Source: Hamadaea sp013361475 (GTDB lineage Bacteria > Actinomycetota > Actinomycetes > Mycobacteriales > Micromonosporaceae). From it: a DNA stretch of 64,000 nucleotides. The notes beneath the pieces were generated by a model. The model saw only the letters and a program-made list of their open reading frames with translations, searched no databases and was not told the origin of the DNA. Location of the stretch: the NCBI RefSeq assembly GCF_040654195.1, contig NZ_JBFAHM010000014.1, positions 217,869 to 281,868 of the forward strand, in the 5' to 3' direction. The position numbers were made by a program, and so were the translations under genes. This document shows, piece by piece, positions 50,808 to 61,950 of the stretch; position 1 is the first letter of the stretch; each line of letters starts with the position of its first letter.

Positions 50808-52505
50808 ATGACGACGCCGAGCACGACCTCATCCGGGTCGGGTGGCGTGACGGGCGCGGGGAGCTCCGGCTCCCCGCGCTCCGGCCTGCCCGGCCAGCGT
50901 GGTTCCGACGCACCGAAGCGTGGGACCGCCAAGTCCGCCAACGACCCTCGTCCCCGAGAGATCACCGTCGGTTTCCTCGTGGGCCGGCTGATCGCGCTCG
51001 GCCTCGTCGCCGCCCTCCTGCTCTTCGGCCTGCCGCCGCTGATCCGCACCGACAACTGGATCGGTGTGGGCGTCCTGGTCGCGGCGGGCGCGGGGATCGC
51101 GTACCTCTATCTGAGCCGGCGGCACATCCCGCTCAAGTACCTCCTCCCCGGCACGGTCTTCCTGGTCGTCTTCCAGCTCGTGCCGGTGATCCTCACGGTG
51201 AGCACCGCGTTCACGAACTTCGGCGACGGCCACCGCGGGACGAAGGAAGAGGCGATCACGGCCATCCGGACCGGGTCGCTGGAGCAGGTCGCCGGGGCGG
51301 CCTCCTACAACCTGTCGCCCGCGGTCAAGGACGGCAAGCTCGTCTTCCTGCTCGTCCCGGTGGACGACAAGGGTGAGCCGCTGCTGGCCCAGGCGAAGGT
51401 CGGTACGCAGGACGGCCTCACCGATCTGCCCGGCCTCACGGACGCGAACTTCTCGCTCACCAAGCAGCTCTCCGAGGTCCCGGGCTACGACATCCTCAGC
51501 AAGCCGGACGCGAGCGCCCGCGCCGACGAGATCGCGAACTTCGCGGTGCCGACCGGGCAGGGCGCGATCAAGTCCAGCGGCCTGAGCAAGGCGGTCGAGC
51601 TGATGTCGGTCCGCAACTACGACGCCGGCTGCGACTGCGTCACGGACACGAAGACCGGCACCGTCTACACCGCCGACGAGGCCAAGGGGTACTTCGTCGG
51701 AGCCGACGGCACGGTCCTGTCCGGCGGGCAGGGCTGGAAGGTCGGTGTGGGCTGGGCGAACTTCTCCCGGATCTTCACCGACAAGACGGTCTCCGGGAAC
51801 TTCTTCTCGGTCTTCGTCTGGAACGTCGTCTTCGCGCTGCTGTCGGTCCTGACGACGTTCGCGCTGGGCCTGGTGTGCGCGCTCGCGCTGCACTCGCCCC
51901 GGATGCGGGGCACCAAGATCTACCGGACGATCCTGATCCTCCCGTACGCCATGCCGTCGTTCGCGATGCTGCTGGTCTGGCGGGACATGTTCAACAAGGA
52001 CTTCGGCCTGATCAACAACCTGTTCGGCTGGCACATCGACTGGCTCGGCCAGCCGACGACGGCCCGGATGTCGCTGATCCTCGTGAACCTGTGGCTCGGC
52101 TTCCCCTACATGTTCCTCGTCGCCACCGGCGCCCTGCAGGCCATCCCGAAGGAGCTGACCGAGGCGTCCAGCATCGACGGCGCGACGCCCTGGCAGGGCT
52201 TCAAGCGCGTGACGCTGCCGTTGCTGCTGGTCGCGCTGACCCCGCTGCTGATCTCCTCGTTCGCGTACAATTTCAACAACTTCAACGCGATCAAGCTGGT
52301 CACCGACGGCGGTCCGTACGCCATCGACAACGCCACCGTCGGGGCGACCGACCTGCTGATCAGCTACACCTACCGATTGGCCTTCGGCGGCATCGCGCAG
52401 CTCGGCTTCGCGGCGGCCGTCTCGGTGATCATCTTTACGCTGGTCGCCGTCATGTCGATCATCGGCTTCCGGCGCAGCCGGTCGCTCGAGGAGGTCTACT
52501 CGTGA
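50808..52505 (+). CDS. malF: MalF-like permease with periplasmic P2 domain
   Basis: The 565-residue permease begins with a Ser/Gly-rich tail and two to three helices. A large extracytoplasmic domain (about 135-330) follows, like the P2 loop of E. coli MalF, then the conserved core. The EAA loop is EASSIDGATPWQGFKRVTLP. It is longer than most actinobacterial MalF proteins, which lack P2. Its stop overlaps the malG start (GTGA). Confidence 0.92.
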   Translation: MTTPSTTSSGSGGVTGAGSSGSPRSGLPGQRGSDAPKRGTAKSANDPRPREITVGFLVGRLIALGLVAALLLFGLPPLIRTDNWIGVGVLVAAGAGIAYLYLSRRHIPLKYLLPGTVFLVVFQLVPVILTVSTAFTNFGDGHRGTKEEAITAIRTGSLEQVAGAASYNLSPAVKDGKLVFLLVPVDDKGEPLLAQAKVGTQDGLTDLPGLTDANFSLTKQLSEVPGYDILSKPDASARADEIANFAVPTGQGAIKSSGLSKAVELMSVRNYDAGCDCVTDTKTGTVYTADEAKGYFVGADGTVLSGGQGWKVGVGWANFSRIFTDKTVSGNFFSVFVWNVVFALLSVLTTFALGLVCALALHSPRMRGTKIYRTILILPYAMPSFAMLLVWRDMFNKDFGLINNLFGWHIDWLGQPTTARMSLILVNLWLGFPYMFLVATGALQAIPKELTEASSIDGATPWQGFKRVTLPLLLVALTPLLISSFAYNFNNFNAIKLVTDGGPYAIDNATVGATDLLISYTYRLAFGGIAQLGFAAAVSVIIFTLVAVMSIIGFRRSRSLEEVYS

Positions 52506-53350
52506 CCTGGTTCAAGCGGACGGGCTGGCGGCATCTGGTCGCCGTCGTCGTGGCGATCTTCTCGCTCTTCCCGATCGTCTTCGTGGTCTCGGCGGCGCTC
52601 AACCCGCTGGGCACGCTGGCCTCGACCAAGTTGTGGCCGACGGGGGCGGGCCTGGACAACTTCGAGCACCTGTTCACCGACTCCCGGTACCCGTTCGCGC
52701 ACTGGTTCGTGAACTCGCTGGTCATCGCGCTGATCTCGGCCTTCGCCAGCGTCTTCCTGAGCTTCTCGGCGGCGTACTCGTTCAGCCGGATGCGCTTCAA
52801 GGGGCGCCGGGTCGGCCTGATGGCGCTCCTGCTGGTGCAGATGTTCCCGCAGTTCCTGGCGATCGTCGCGATCTTCATCCTGTTCACCGACATCACCGAG
52901 AACTGGCGCTACATCGGCTTCGACACCACGGCCGGCCTGCTCCTGCTCTACATGGGCACGGCCCTGGGCGTGAACACCTGGCTGATGAAGGGCTTCCTGG
53001 ACACGGTCCCGAAGGAGCTGGACGAGTCGGCCACCGTCGACGGCGCCTCGCACGTCCAGATCTTCTTCCGGATCATCCTGCCGCTGGTCGCGCCGATCCT
53101 CGCGGTCACCGCGATGCTGGCCTTCATCGGCACCATGAGCGAGTTCCTGATGGCCAACGTCTTCCTCCGCGACGCCGAGTCCAAGACCCTGGCGGTCGGC
53201 CTCTACGGCATGGTCGCGGGGGAGCGGAACGTCAACTTCGGCATGTTCGCGGCGGGCACGCTGCTCACCGCGATCCCGACCGTGGGCGTCTTCCTCTATC
53301 TCCAGAAGTACATCGTCAACGGCCTCACCGCGGGTGCGGTGAAGGGCTGA
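52502..53350 (+). CDS. malG: MalG-like permease
   Basis: The 282-residue permease has six helices and the EAA loop DESATVDGASHVQIFFRI. GTG 52502 overlaps malF, which is the reason for this start. No ATP-binding subunit follows, so a shared MsiK-type ATPase elsewhere in the genome must energise the importer; this is usual in actinomycetes. Confidence 0.93.
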   Translation: MTWFKRTGWRHLVAVVVAIFSLFPIVFVVSAALNPLGTLASTKLWPTGAGLDNFEHLFTDSRYPFAHWFVNSLVIALISAFASVFLSFSAAYSFSRMRFKGRRVGLMALLLVQMFPQFLAIVAIFILFTDITENWRYIGFDTTAGLLLLYMGTALGVNTWLMKGFLDTVPKELDESATVDGASHVQIFFRIILPLVAPILAVTAMLAFIGTMSEFLMANVFLRDAESKTLAVGLYGMVAGERNVNFGMFAAGTLLTAIPTVGVFLYLQKYIVNGLTAGAVKG

Positions 53351-53420
53351 CCATCACCATGTCGCGACCCCACCATCGCGTGGGATGAAACGTCGACTTC
53401 TCACCAGAAGGGGACGCGAC

Positions 53421-55232
53421 ATGCGTCTGATCGACCAACCCCATCACGACGGTTCCTCGCTCTACGTCTCCACCGCCCGGCCCGCGCTGGGCGAGACCGT
53501 GACGCTGCGGGTACGCGTACCCGCAGCGTCACGGGTCCGGGAGGTCTGGTTGCGGGGCACCCCGGACGGGGAACCGCGCTTCCTCCCGGTACGCCATCAC
53601 GAAGGCGAGTGGTGGGTCATCCACTACGAGGCGCGGAACCCGGTGACGAACTACCGGTTCTACCTCCTGCCCGAGGAGGGCGAGCCGTATTGGCTGACCG
53701 CCGCCGGGGTGGTGGCCGGGGATCTCACCGACGCCACCGACTTCCGGCTGGTCGCCTACGACGCTCCAGCGGAGTGGATGACCGACGCGATCGTCTACCA
53801 GATCTTCCCGGACCGGTACGCCCGCTCGGCCGCTGCCGGGCAGCTCGACAAGGACGCCCTCCCGGACTGGGCGTTGCCGCGCGACTGGGACCTCGACGAG
53901 GTGATCGGCCGGGGTCCGGGCACCGCCGAGCAGTTCTTCGGCGGCGACCTGGACGGCGTCGTCGAGCACCTGGACCACATCCAGGCGCTCGGCGTGAACA
54001 CGGTGTATCTGACGCCGATCTTCCCGGCCCGGTCGAACCACCGCTACGACGCGTCGACCTTCGACGTGGTGGATCCGCTGCTCGGCGGGGACGACGCGCT
54101 GCGGCGGCTGGCCGACGCCGTGCACGCCCGGGGCATGCGGCTGATCGGCGACATCACGACGAACCACTGCGGCGACGCGCACGAGTGGTTCCAGGCCGCC
54201 GCGGCCGACCCCGATTCGCCGGAGCGCGAGATGTTCTACTTCGGCCCGGACTACGGTCTGGCCGACGGCGACTACGAGTCGTGGAACGGCGTCAAGAGCC
54301 TGCCCAAGCTCAACTGGGGCAGCGCGCTGACCCGCGAGCGGATGATCGGCGTACTGCGGAAGTGGCTGCACGCCCCGGACGGGACACCGCTGCTCGACGG
54401 CTGGCGGGTGGACGTGGCGAACATGACCGGCCGCCGCGCCGCCGAAGACCGTACGCACGAAGTCGCCGCGCTGCTGCGCCGCGAGATCATGGCCGTACGC
54501 CCGGACGCGATGCTCGTCGCGGAGCACATGCACGACTCGACCGGCGACGTCGACCGGGACGGCTGGCAGGGGACCATGAACTACGGCGGGTTCACCCGCC
54601 CGATCTGGACCTGGCTCTGCGAGCCCGACACTCCGAACGACTACTTCTTCGGCGTCCCGGGCGGGGTTCCGCGGCGCACGACGGAGTCGGTTCTGGACAC
54701 GGTGCACTCCTTCGGCGGCCGCATGTCCTGGCGCACCCTGGTGCACTCGTGGAACCCGCTCGACTCGCACGACTCGGCCCGGATGCGGACGGTCGCCGGG
54801 AACCGCGAACGGCACCTGGTCGCCGTCGCCCTGCAGATGACCATGCCGGGTACGCCGATGGTCTTCGCCGGCGACGAGTTCGGCCTGACCGGGTGGAACG
54901 GGGAGAACTCCCGTACGCCGATGCCCTGGAATCGGGCGGGCGATCAGGACCAGGAGACGCTTTCGGCGTACAAGTCGCTGGTGAGGCTGCGCACCGAGCA
55001 GCCGGCGCTGCGCCGCGGCGGCCTGCGCTGGGTGTACGCCGCCGCCGACGTCCTGGCCTTCCTGCGCGAGACGCCGGAGGAGACCTTGCTGGTGGTGGCC
55101 CGGCGCGCCGCCGGCGAGCCGCTCGACCTCGGTCTCCCCGACGGCGTCAACCTGTACGGCGGCGCGGACCTCGCGGCGGGCGTCGTGCCCGGGGCGAACG
55201 GGCCCGGCGTGCAGGTGTGGCGACTGGCGTAA
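53421..55232 (+). CDS. Neopullulanase/cyclomaltodextrinase-like GH13
   Basis: The 603-residue protein has an N-terminal immunoglobulin-like (CBM34-type) domain (about 1-115) and a GH13 barrel. Catalytic regions are GDITTNHCG, DGWRVDVANM with the nucleophile, VAEHMHD with the acid, and LDSHDSAR. These enzymes cleave maltodextrins, pullulan or cyclodextrins in the cytoplasm. ATG 53421 has AAGGGG seven bases upstream. It is the last gene of the maltodextrin uptake unit. Confidence 0.9.
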   Translation: MRLIDQPHHDGSSLYVSTARPALGETVTLRVRVPAASRVREVWLRGTPDGEPRFLPVRHHEGEWWVIHYEARNPVTNYRFYLLPEEGEPYWLTAAGVVAGDLTDATDFRLVAYDAPAEWMTDAIVYQIFPDRYARSAAAGQLDKDALPDWALPRDWDLDEVIGRGPGTAEQFFGGDLDGVVEHLDHIQALGVNTVYLTPIFPARSNHRYDASTFDVVDPLLGGDDALRRLADAVHARGMRLIGDITTNHCGDAHEWFQAAAADPDSPEREMFYFGPDYGLADGDYESWNGVKSLPKLNWGSALTRERMIGVLRKWLHAPDGTPLLDGWRVDVANMTGRRAAEDRTHEVAALLRREIMAVRPDAMLVAEHMHDSTGDVDRDGWQGTMNYGGFTRPIWTWLCEPDTPNDYFFGVPGGVPRRTTESVLDTVHSFGGRMSWRTLVHSWNPLDSHDSARMRTVAGNRERHLVAVALQMTMPGTPMVFAGDEFGLTGWNGENSRTPMPWNRAGDQDQETLSAYKSLVRLRTEQPALRRGGLRWVYAAADVLAFLRETPEETLLVVARRAAGEPLDLGLPDGVNLYGGADLAAGVVPGANGPGVQVWRLA

Positions 55233-55242
55233 GCTGCGCGGC

Positions 55243-55590
55243 GTGAAGGAGATCGTTCGGTACGTCCTGCTCTACGCCCACCTCATCGGCTTCGCGCTGC
55301 TGCTCGGCGGGGCGGTCACCCAGTGGCTGGCCGGGAAGTTCCGGATCAACCAGGCGATGGTCATCGGCGTCTGGACCCAGCTGATCACGGGGATCGCCCT
55401 GTCGGCGCCGCTGCGGGACGAAGGTGACGAGCCGCCGACGGCGAAGCTGATCGTCAAGCTCGTCCTGGCGCTGCTGATCTTCGGCGCCGTCTTCCCCGTC
55501 CGCAAGCGGGAAGAGGTCTCCAAGGGCCACTTCTTCGGGATCATCGGCATGGTCCTGGTGACCGCCGGAGTAGCCGTCTTCTGGCGCTAG
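55243..55590 (+). CDS. Small conserved membrane protein
   Basis: The 115-residue protein has four hydrophobic helices (about 6-25, 40-55, 66-82 and 94-113) linked by short charged loops. I recognise no function. It starts 11 bases after the GH13 stop and may belong to that operon or be translated by read-through. Confidence 0.7.
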   Translation: MKEIVRYVLLYAHLIGFALLLGGAVTQWLAGKFRINQAMVIGVWTQLITGIALSAPLRDEGDEPPTAKLIVKLVLALLIFGAVFPVRKREEVSKGHFFGIIGMVLVTAGVAVFWR

Positions 55591-55839
55591 CAAGGTACTC
55601 CCGTTCCGGCCCGTGATTCCGACAAAAGCGATAGATTCGTCAAAGACGGGGATCATGACGGGTGGCTGAGGTGACCCAGTGCACCTCTTAGTCACGCGGC
55701 CATAACGGGTGCTCAACAACCGGGCACGATGATCCGCTGTTGGGCAGGGAGAGGCGTAATCTCCCGTCCGTAGATTCGTCGCAAGTTGTTTGCAACAGCA
55801 GACCTGGACTTGCGACGTCACATGGGAGAGGAGACCGTC
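55591..55839. promoter_or_regulatory. Control region of the nucleoside-import operon
   Basis: This gap of about 250 bases has no gene. It holds the direct repeat TAGATTCGTC at 55632 and 55771, the interrupted inverted repeat GTCGCAAG (55778-55785) and CTTGCGAC (55809-55816), and a short GTTG-4-CAAC hairpin between them. An operator or leader structure is likely, but no regulator gene is near. Confidence 0.45.
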
Positions 55840-56925
55840 TTGCGCCCTGTGCGTGGGATGAAGATTGCCGCGTTCGTCGCGGCCAGCGGCCTGGCGCTGT
55901 TCGCCGCCGCGTGTAGCAAGCCGGCCGAGACGCCGAGCGGCGGCTCGACCAGCGCCGCCGGCGCCGCCTTCAAGGCCTGCATGGTGACTGACACGGGTGG
56001 CATCGACGACCACTCCTTCAACGCCGGCACCTGGGCGGGCATGGAGAAGGCCAAGGGCGCCAACTCCGGCATCCAGACCAGCTACGTCGCGTCCTCGGCG
56101 CAGTCGGACTACGCGCCGAACCTGACCAACCAGGCCAGCGCGGGCTGCCAGTACATCCAGGCGGTCGGCGGTCTGATGGCCGACGCGACCACCGCCGCCG
56201 CGAAGGCGAACCCGAAGATCCAGTTCTCCATCGTGGACTCGGGCAACGGCGATCAGGCCAACATCTACCCGATCCAGTTCGAGACCCAGCAGGCCGCCTT
56301 CCTGGCCGGCTACCTGGCCGCGGGCTACTCGAAGACCGGCAAGGTCGGCACCTACGGCGGTATGAAGATCCCGCCGGTGACGATCTTCATGGACGGCTTC
56401 GCCGACGGCGTGAAGAAGTACAACGAGGTCAAGGGCAAGAACGTCCAGGTCCTCGGCTGGGACAAGGCCAAGCAGGACGGCCTGTTCACCAACGACTTCG
56501 TCAAGCAGGACGCGGGCAAGGCCAAGTCCGACGCGCTCGCCGCGCAGGGCGCCGACGTCATCATGCCGGTCGCCGGTGGCGCCGGTCTGGGCACCGCCGC
56601 GAACGCGGGCAACAAGTACACCGTCATCTGGGTCGACTCGGACGGCTGCAACACCACGCAGTACTGCTCCGTCATGCTCAGCACGGTCGTCAAGAACATG
56701 ACCGACCTGGTGTCCGAGGCTGTCGGCAAGGCCGCGACCTCGAACGGCACGCTGCTGTCGAACACGGGCTCGAAGGGCACGCTGGAGAACAACGGCGTCT
56801 CGCTGGCCCCGTACCACGACTTCGACTCGAAGATCGACGCCGGTCTGAAGGCCGAGATCGAGCAGCTGAAGGCGGACATCATCTCCGGCAAGATCACGGT
56901 CACCTCGCCGGCTCAGCCGAAGTGA
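55840..56925 (+). CDS. BMP-family nucleoside-binding lipoprotein
   Basis: The 361-residue protein has a basic N-terminus, a hydrophobic stretch and a lipobox AAAC (Cys about 29). The mature part is a Bmp/PnrA domain: VTDTGGIDDHSFNAGTWAG, QFETQQAAFLAGYLAAGYS and DGFADGVKKYN. These lipoproteins bind purine or pyrimidine nucleosides. The TTG at 55840 is preferred because GGGAGAGGAG ends six bases before it; ATG 55858 lies 24 bases from that site. Permeases, cdd and deoA follow. Confidence 0.9.
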   Translation: MRPVRGMKIAAFVAASGLALFAAACSKPAETPSGGSTSAAGAAFKACMVTDTGGIDDHSFNAGTWAGMEKAKGANSGIQTSYVASSAQSDYAPNLTNQASAGCQYIQAVGGLMADATTAAAKANPKIQFSIVDSGNGDQANIYPIQFETQQAAFLAGYLAAGYSKTGKVGTYGGMKIPPVTIFMDGFADGVKKYNEVKGKNVQVLGWDKAKQDGLFTNDFVKQDAGKAKSDALAAQGADVIMPVAGGAGLGTAANAGNKYTVIWVDSDGCNTTQYCSVMLSTVVKNMTDLVSEAVGKAATSNGTLLSNTGSKGTLENNGVSLAPYHDFDSKIDAGLKAEIEQLKADIISGKITVTSPAQPK

Positions 56926-56944
56926 CCTGTTCTTCCACTAAGGG

Positions 56945-57010
56945 CGTTCGCGGGTGAGATCATCCCGCTAGGGGGTAGATAACCCGCGAACGGCCGGTCC
57001 TAGCCGGCCG
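56945..57010 (+). terminator. Two adjacent hairpins after the BMP gene
   Basis: CGTTCGCGGGT (56945) pairs with ACCCGCGAACG (56982-56992) around a 26-base loop. A second stem CGGCCGG/CCGGCCG (56991-57010) follows at once. They may attenuate transcription between the abundant binding protein and the transporter genes. Confidence 0.5.
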
Positions 57011-57047
57011 CCCGCCTGCGCGTTCTGCGCGACAGGCGCGGCGGCCG

Positions 57048-58684
<1,637 letters not shown>

Positions 58685-58688
<4 letters not shown>

Positions 58689-58762
58689 ACAGCCGCAGGC
58701 TGATCATCAGCAAGCTCAGTCTTACTCAGGCGGTCGCCGGCCGCAGGACGGTGATCGCATGA
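58685..58762 (+). CDS. Micro-ORF 1, 25 codons, coupled
   Basis: The predicted peptide MNSRRLIISKLSLTQAVAG plus RRTVIA is encoded between the ATPase and permease genes. Its ATG overlaps the ATPase TGA, and its own TGA overlaps the ATG of micro-ORF 2. An upstream GGAGG lies in the ATPase end. It could be a translational relay or a by-product of duplication. No homologue is known to me. Confidence 0.45.
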
Positions 58763-58832
58763 ACAGCTGCAGGCTGATCATCGGCAAGCTCAGTCTTACT
58801 CAGGCGGTCGCCGGCCGCAGGACGGTGATCGC
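58685..58832 (+). repeat. 74-bp tandem duplication
   Basis: Copies 58685-58758 and 58759-58832 differ at only two positions (CGC/TGC and AGC/GGC codons). The period of 74 bases makes the ATG recur at 58685, 58759 and 58833, the last being the permease start. Confidence 0.95.
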
Positions 58833-58836
58833 ATGA
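58759..58836 (+). CDS. Micro-ORF 2, 25 codons, coupled
   Basis: The second copy encodes MNSCRLIIGKLSLTQAVAG plus RRTVIA, with Arg4Cys and Ser9Gly changes against micro-ORF 1. Its TGA overlaps the permease ATG at 58833 (ATGA). AGGACGG lies about ten bases before each of the second and third ATGs, so the repeat unit carries the permease ribosome site. Confidence 0.45.
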   Translation: MNSCRLIIGKLSLTQAVAGRRTVIA

Positions 58837-60263
58837 GTGAGAATCCTCCCGTCGAGCCGGGTGGCGGGGCTGACAGCGCGCCGGAGACCGGCGGCGGTCA
58901 GGCCATCCCGGTCAACCCGACGCCCGTGCCGAGCGCCGCACAGGCCGAGGCCCAGGCCGGCCAGCCGGTCGCGCCGACCAAGGGCGGCAAGCCCAGCCTG
59001 GGTCAGGCCTTCCTGAAGGAACTGTGGGCCGACAACAGCTTCACGGTGACGTTGCTCGCCATCGTGCTGGCGGGTGTCGTCGCGGCGGTCCTGATGGTCC
59101 TCGGCGACGCGAACACGCGGCAGCAGTGGGCGTACTTCTTCTATCAGCCGGGCACCACGCTTCAGGCGACTTGGGACCTGCTCAGCGTCTCGTTCGGCAA
59201 CCTCTTCAAGGGCTCCATCGTCGACCCCGACACGTTCAGCCGCTGGGTGTACGGGATGGACGGGGTCACCTGGCAGCGGGTGCTCTACCCGATCTCGGAG
59301 ACGCTCACCGCGGCCGCCCCGCTGATCTTCACCGGTCTAGCGGTCGCGCTGCCCTTCCGGGCCGGCCTGTTCAACATCGGTGGCCAGGGCCAGGCGATCA
59401 TGGGCGCGCTCGCGGGCGGCACCGCCGGGTTCGCCCTCGGCTGGGCGTCCCCGTTCGGCTGGATCGCGGCGATCATCGCCGGTGCGCTGGCCGGTTTCCT
59501 CTACGGCGGGCTCGTCGGCCTGCTCAAGGCGCGTACGGGGGCGCACGAGGTCATCCTGACCATCATGCTCAACTACGTCGCGCTGTACTTCATGAGCTGG
59601 TACATCATCCAGCCCTGGGTGAAGAACCCGGCGCGGAGCGACGCGATCAGCAAGCCGATCCCGCCCGACTCGATGTTCCCCAAGATCTTCGGGACGACGG
59701 CGTCGGACACCGGCCTGCGGGCCAACCTGGCGATCGTGCTGGCCGTGCTGGCCGCCTGGGCGATCTCCTGGCTGCTGCGGCGGGGCACGTTCGGCTTCGA
59801 GCTGCGGGCGGTCGGCTACAACCCGGACGCCGCCAAGACGGCCGGCATGAAGGTCGGCGCCACGCTGGCCCTGACGATGGCCATCTCGGGTGCGCTCGCC
59901 GGCCTCGGCGGCACCTCGATCGCCGTCGGCACGGCCGGCGCGCTGACCGTCGACATGATGGGCCAGGTCGGCTTCAACGGCATCCTGGTCGCACTGCTCG
60001 GCCGGGTGAAACCGTGGGGTGTCGTGGCGGCCGGTCTGCTCTACGGCGCGCTGACCGCGGGCGGTAGCAAGATGCAGACCGGCGGCGTGGCCACCCACGC
60101 CGACGGCACCACGGTGAACATCCCCGGCATCTCCAACGAGATCGTCGGCGTCATCCAGGCGCTGATCGTGATCTTCGTGGCGGCGCCGCTGCTCGTACGG
60201 GCGATCTTCAAGCTGCGCCGCTCGCCCTCGGCGGCGGCCACCGTCGGACTGGCGAAGGGGTGA
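58833..60263 (+). CDS. Nucleoside ABC permease 1 (NupP/YufP type)
   Basis: The 476-residue permease of the BPD_transp_2 group has a Pro/Ala-rich N-terminal tail (1-60) and about ten helices. Signature stretches are PFRAGLFNIGGQGQAIMGAL, RTGAHEVILTIMLNYVALY and KTAGMKVGATLALTMAISG. It forms the channel with permease 2. Its start is reached by coupling through the micro-ORF repeat, and its stop overlaps the next GTG. Confidence 0.92.
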   Translation: MSENPPVEPGGGADSAPETGGGQAIPVNPTPVPSAAQAEAQAGQPVAPTKGGKPSLGQAFLKELWADNSFTVTLLAIVLAGVVAAVLMVLGDANTRQQWAYFFYQPGTTLQATWDLLSVSFGNLFKGSIVDPDTFSRWVYGMDGVTWQRVLYPISETLTAAAPLIFTGLAVALPFRAGLFNIGGQGQAIMGALAGGTAGFALGWASPFGWIAAIIAGALAGFLYGGLVGLLKARTGAHEVILTIMLNYVALYFMSWYIIQPWVKNPARSDAISKPIPPDSMFPKIFGTTASDTGLRANLAIVLAVLAAWAISWLLRRGTFGFELRAVGYNPDAAKTAGMKVGATLALTMAISGALAGLGGTSIAVGTAGALTVDMMGQVGFNGILVALLGRVKPWGVVAAGLLYGALTAGGSKMQTGGVATHADGTTVNIPGISNEIVGVIQALIVIFVAAPLLVRAIFKLRRSPSAAATVGLAKG

Positions 60264-61537
60264 GCATGACCGCGCCTACTGCGGACATCGTGCTGGTCGC
60301 GCCGGAGGCGACCTGGAACCGCGCGCGCAAGACCGGCGCGGTCCTGGCCGGACTCGGCCTGATCGCGACCGTCGTCTTCGGCATTCTGGCCAGCAGCAAG
60401 ACGGTTCATTTCGCCCTGGGGACGACCACGTCCGGGGCGAACATCCCGATCCCGGGCAAGCTCGGGGCGATCCTGTTCGGGCTCATCGCGCTCGGTGCCG
60501 GGCTGGCCCTGATGCTTACCCAGAAGCGCTACGGCCTGTGGGTCGGCGTCTCGCTCGGGGCGTTCGTCGTCTCGTCGCTGTGCTGGCAGGTGTCCCAGGC
60601 GGCCAACGGCGACACCATCCCACTGGGTTCGCTCGCCCAGCTGACCGTGCTCGCGGCGCTGCCGCTGATCTTCGGGTCGATCGGCGGCGTCCTGTGCGAG
60701 CGCACCGGCGTCGTCAATGTCGCGATCGAGGGCCAGCTGCTCACCGGGGCCTTCCTCGGAGCGTTCCTCGGCTCGGTCGCGGGCAGCTACTGGGTCGGCC
60801 TCCTCGCGGCGGCGGTCGGCGGCGTGATCATCTCCGCGCTGCTCGCGGTGTTCGCCATCCGGTACCTGGTGGACCAGGTGGTCATCGGCATCGTGCTCAA
60901 CACGTTCGCCCTCGGCATCACCGGTTACCTGTACGAGCAGATCATGCGGTCGGACACCCAGGCGTACAACTCGCCGCCGCGGCTGCCCGAGTGGGACATC
61001 CCGCTGCTGTCCAAGATCCCGATCATCGGACCAGCGCTCTTCCAGGGCACGATCCTCACGTACGCCGCGATGGTGCTGGTCGCCGTGGTCACGATCGCCC
61101 TCTACCGCACCCGGTGGGGGCTGCGGACGCGGGCCGTCGGCGAGCATCCGAAGGCGGCCGACACGCTGGGCGTACGCGTCCTGGGGCTGCGCTACACGAA
61201 TGTGCTGATCGCCGGCGCGGTCGCCGGGTTCGGCGGGGCGTACTTCTCGATGGTCTCGGCGACGAGCTTCACGAAGAACCTGACCGGCGGCGCGGGCTTC
61301 ATCGCGCTGGCGGCCATGATCTTCGGCCGGTGGCAGCCGATCGGCGCCCTGTTCGCCTCGCTCTTCTTCGGCTTCGCCGGCGCGCTGGCGACCACGCTGG
61401 GCTCCATCGCGACGCCGATCCCGAGCGACTTCCTGAACATGCTGCCCTACATCGCGACCATCTTCGCGGTCGCCGGACTGGTCGGCCGGGTACGCGCGCC
61501 GGCCGCCGACGGCAAGCCGTACGAGAAGGGTCATTGA
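60260..61537 (+). CDS. Nucleoside ABC permease 2 (NupQ/YufQ type)
   Basis: The 425-residue permease has about ten helices and the family motifs CERTGVVNVAIEGQLLTGAF, VIGIVLNTFALGITGYLYEQ and PKAADTLGVRVLGLRYTNV. GTG 60260 overlaps permease 1 (GTGA), with ATG 60266 as alternative. The stop overlaps cdd (TGATG), so transport and catabolism are translated together. Confidence 0.92.
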   Translation: MSMTAPTADIVLVAPEATWNRARKTGAVLAGLGLIATVVFGILASSKTVHFALGTTTSGANIPIPGKLGAILFGLIALGAGLALMLTQKRYGLWVGVSLGAFVVSSLCWQVSQAANGDTIPLGSLAQLTVLAALPLIFGSIGGVLCERTGVVNVAIEGQLLTGAFLGAFLGSVAGSYWVGLLAAAVGGVIISALLAVFAIRYLVDQVVIGIVLNTFALGITGYLYEQIMRSDTQAYNSPPRLPEWDIPLLSKIPIIGPALFQGTILTYAAMVLVAVVTIALYRTRWGLRTRAVGEHPKAADTLGVRVLGLRYTNVLIAGAVAGFGGAYFSMVSATSFTKNLTGGAGFIALAAMIFGRWQPIGALFASLFFGFAGALATTLGSIATPIPSDFLNMLPYIATIFAVAGLVGRVRAPAADGKPYEKGH

Positions 61538-61923
61538 TGACTGGAATCGACTGGGGAACGCTCCGGAAGGTCGCCGTCGAGGCGATGCGTCGGGCGTACG
61601 CCCCGTATTCGAAGTTCCCGGTCGGCGTCGCGGGCCTGGTCGAGGACGGTCGAGTCGTCAGCGGCTGCAACGTCGAGAACGCCTCGTACGGGCTGACCCT
61701 GTGCGCCGAGTGCGGGATGGTCAGCGACCTGATCCGCAGCGGCGGCGGGCGGCTGGTGGCGGTCTCCTGCGTCGACCGCGACGGGGAACCGTTGACGCCC
61801 TGCGGGCGCTGCCGGCAGCTGCTGTTCGAGCACGGCGGGCCGGAGTGCCAGGTGGAGACGGCTGACGGGCATACCACCGTCGGCGCTCTCCTGCCGGGCG
61901 CGTTCGGCCCGGACTACTTGTAA
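61537..61923 (+). CDS. cdd: Cytidine deaminase
   Basis: The 128-residue zinc enzyme converts cytidine or deoxycytidine to uridine forms. Active-site motifs are GCNVENASYGLTLCAE and PCGRCRQ, giving the three zinc Cys and the proton-shuttling Glu. It is the small tetrameric form. Coupling to the permeases points to use of imported nucleosides. Confidence 0.95.
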   Translation: MTGIDWGTLRKVAVEAMRRAYAPYSKFPVGVAGLVEDGRVVSGCNVENASYGLTLCAECGMVSDLIRSGGGRLVAVSCVDRDGEPLTPCGRCRQLLFEHGGPECQVETADGHTTVGALLPGAFGPDYL

Positions 61924-61950
61924 TACCTGCAATTCAGGAAAGGCACCACC

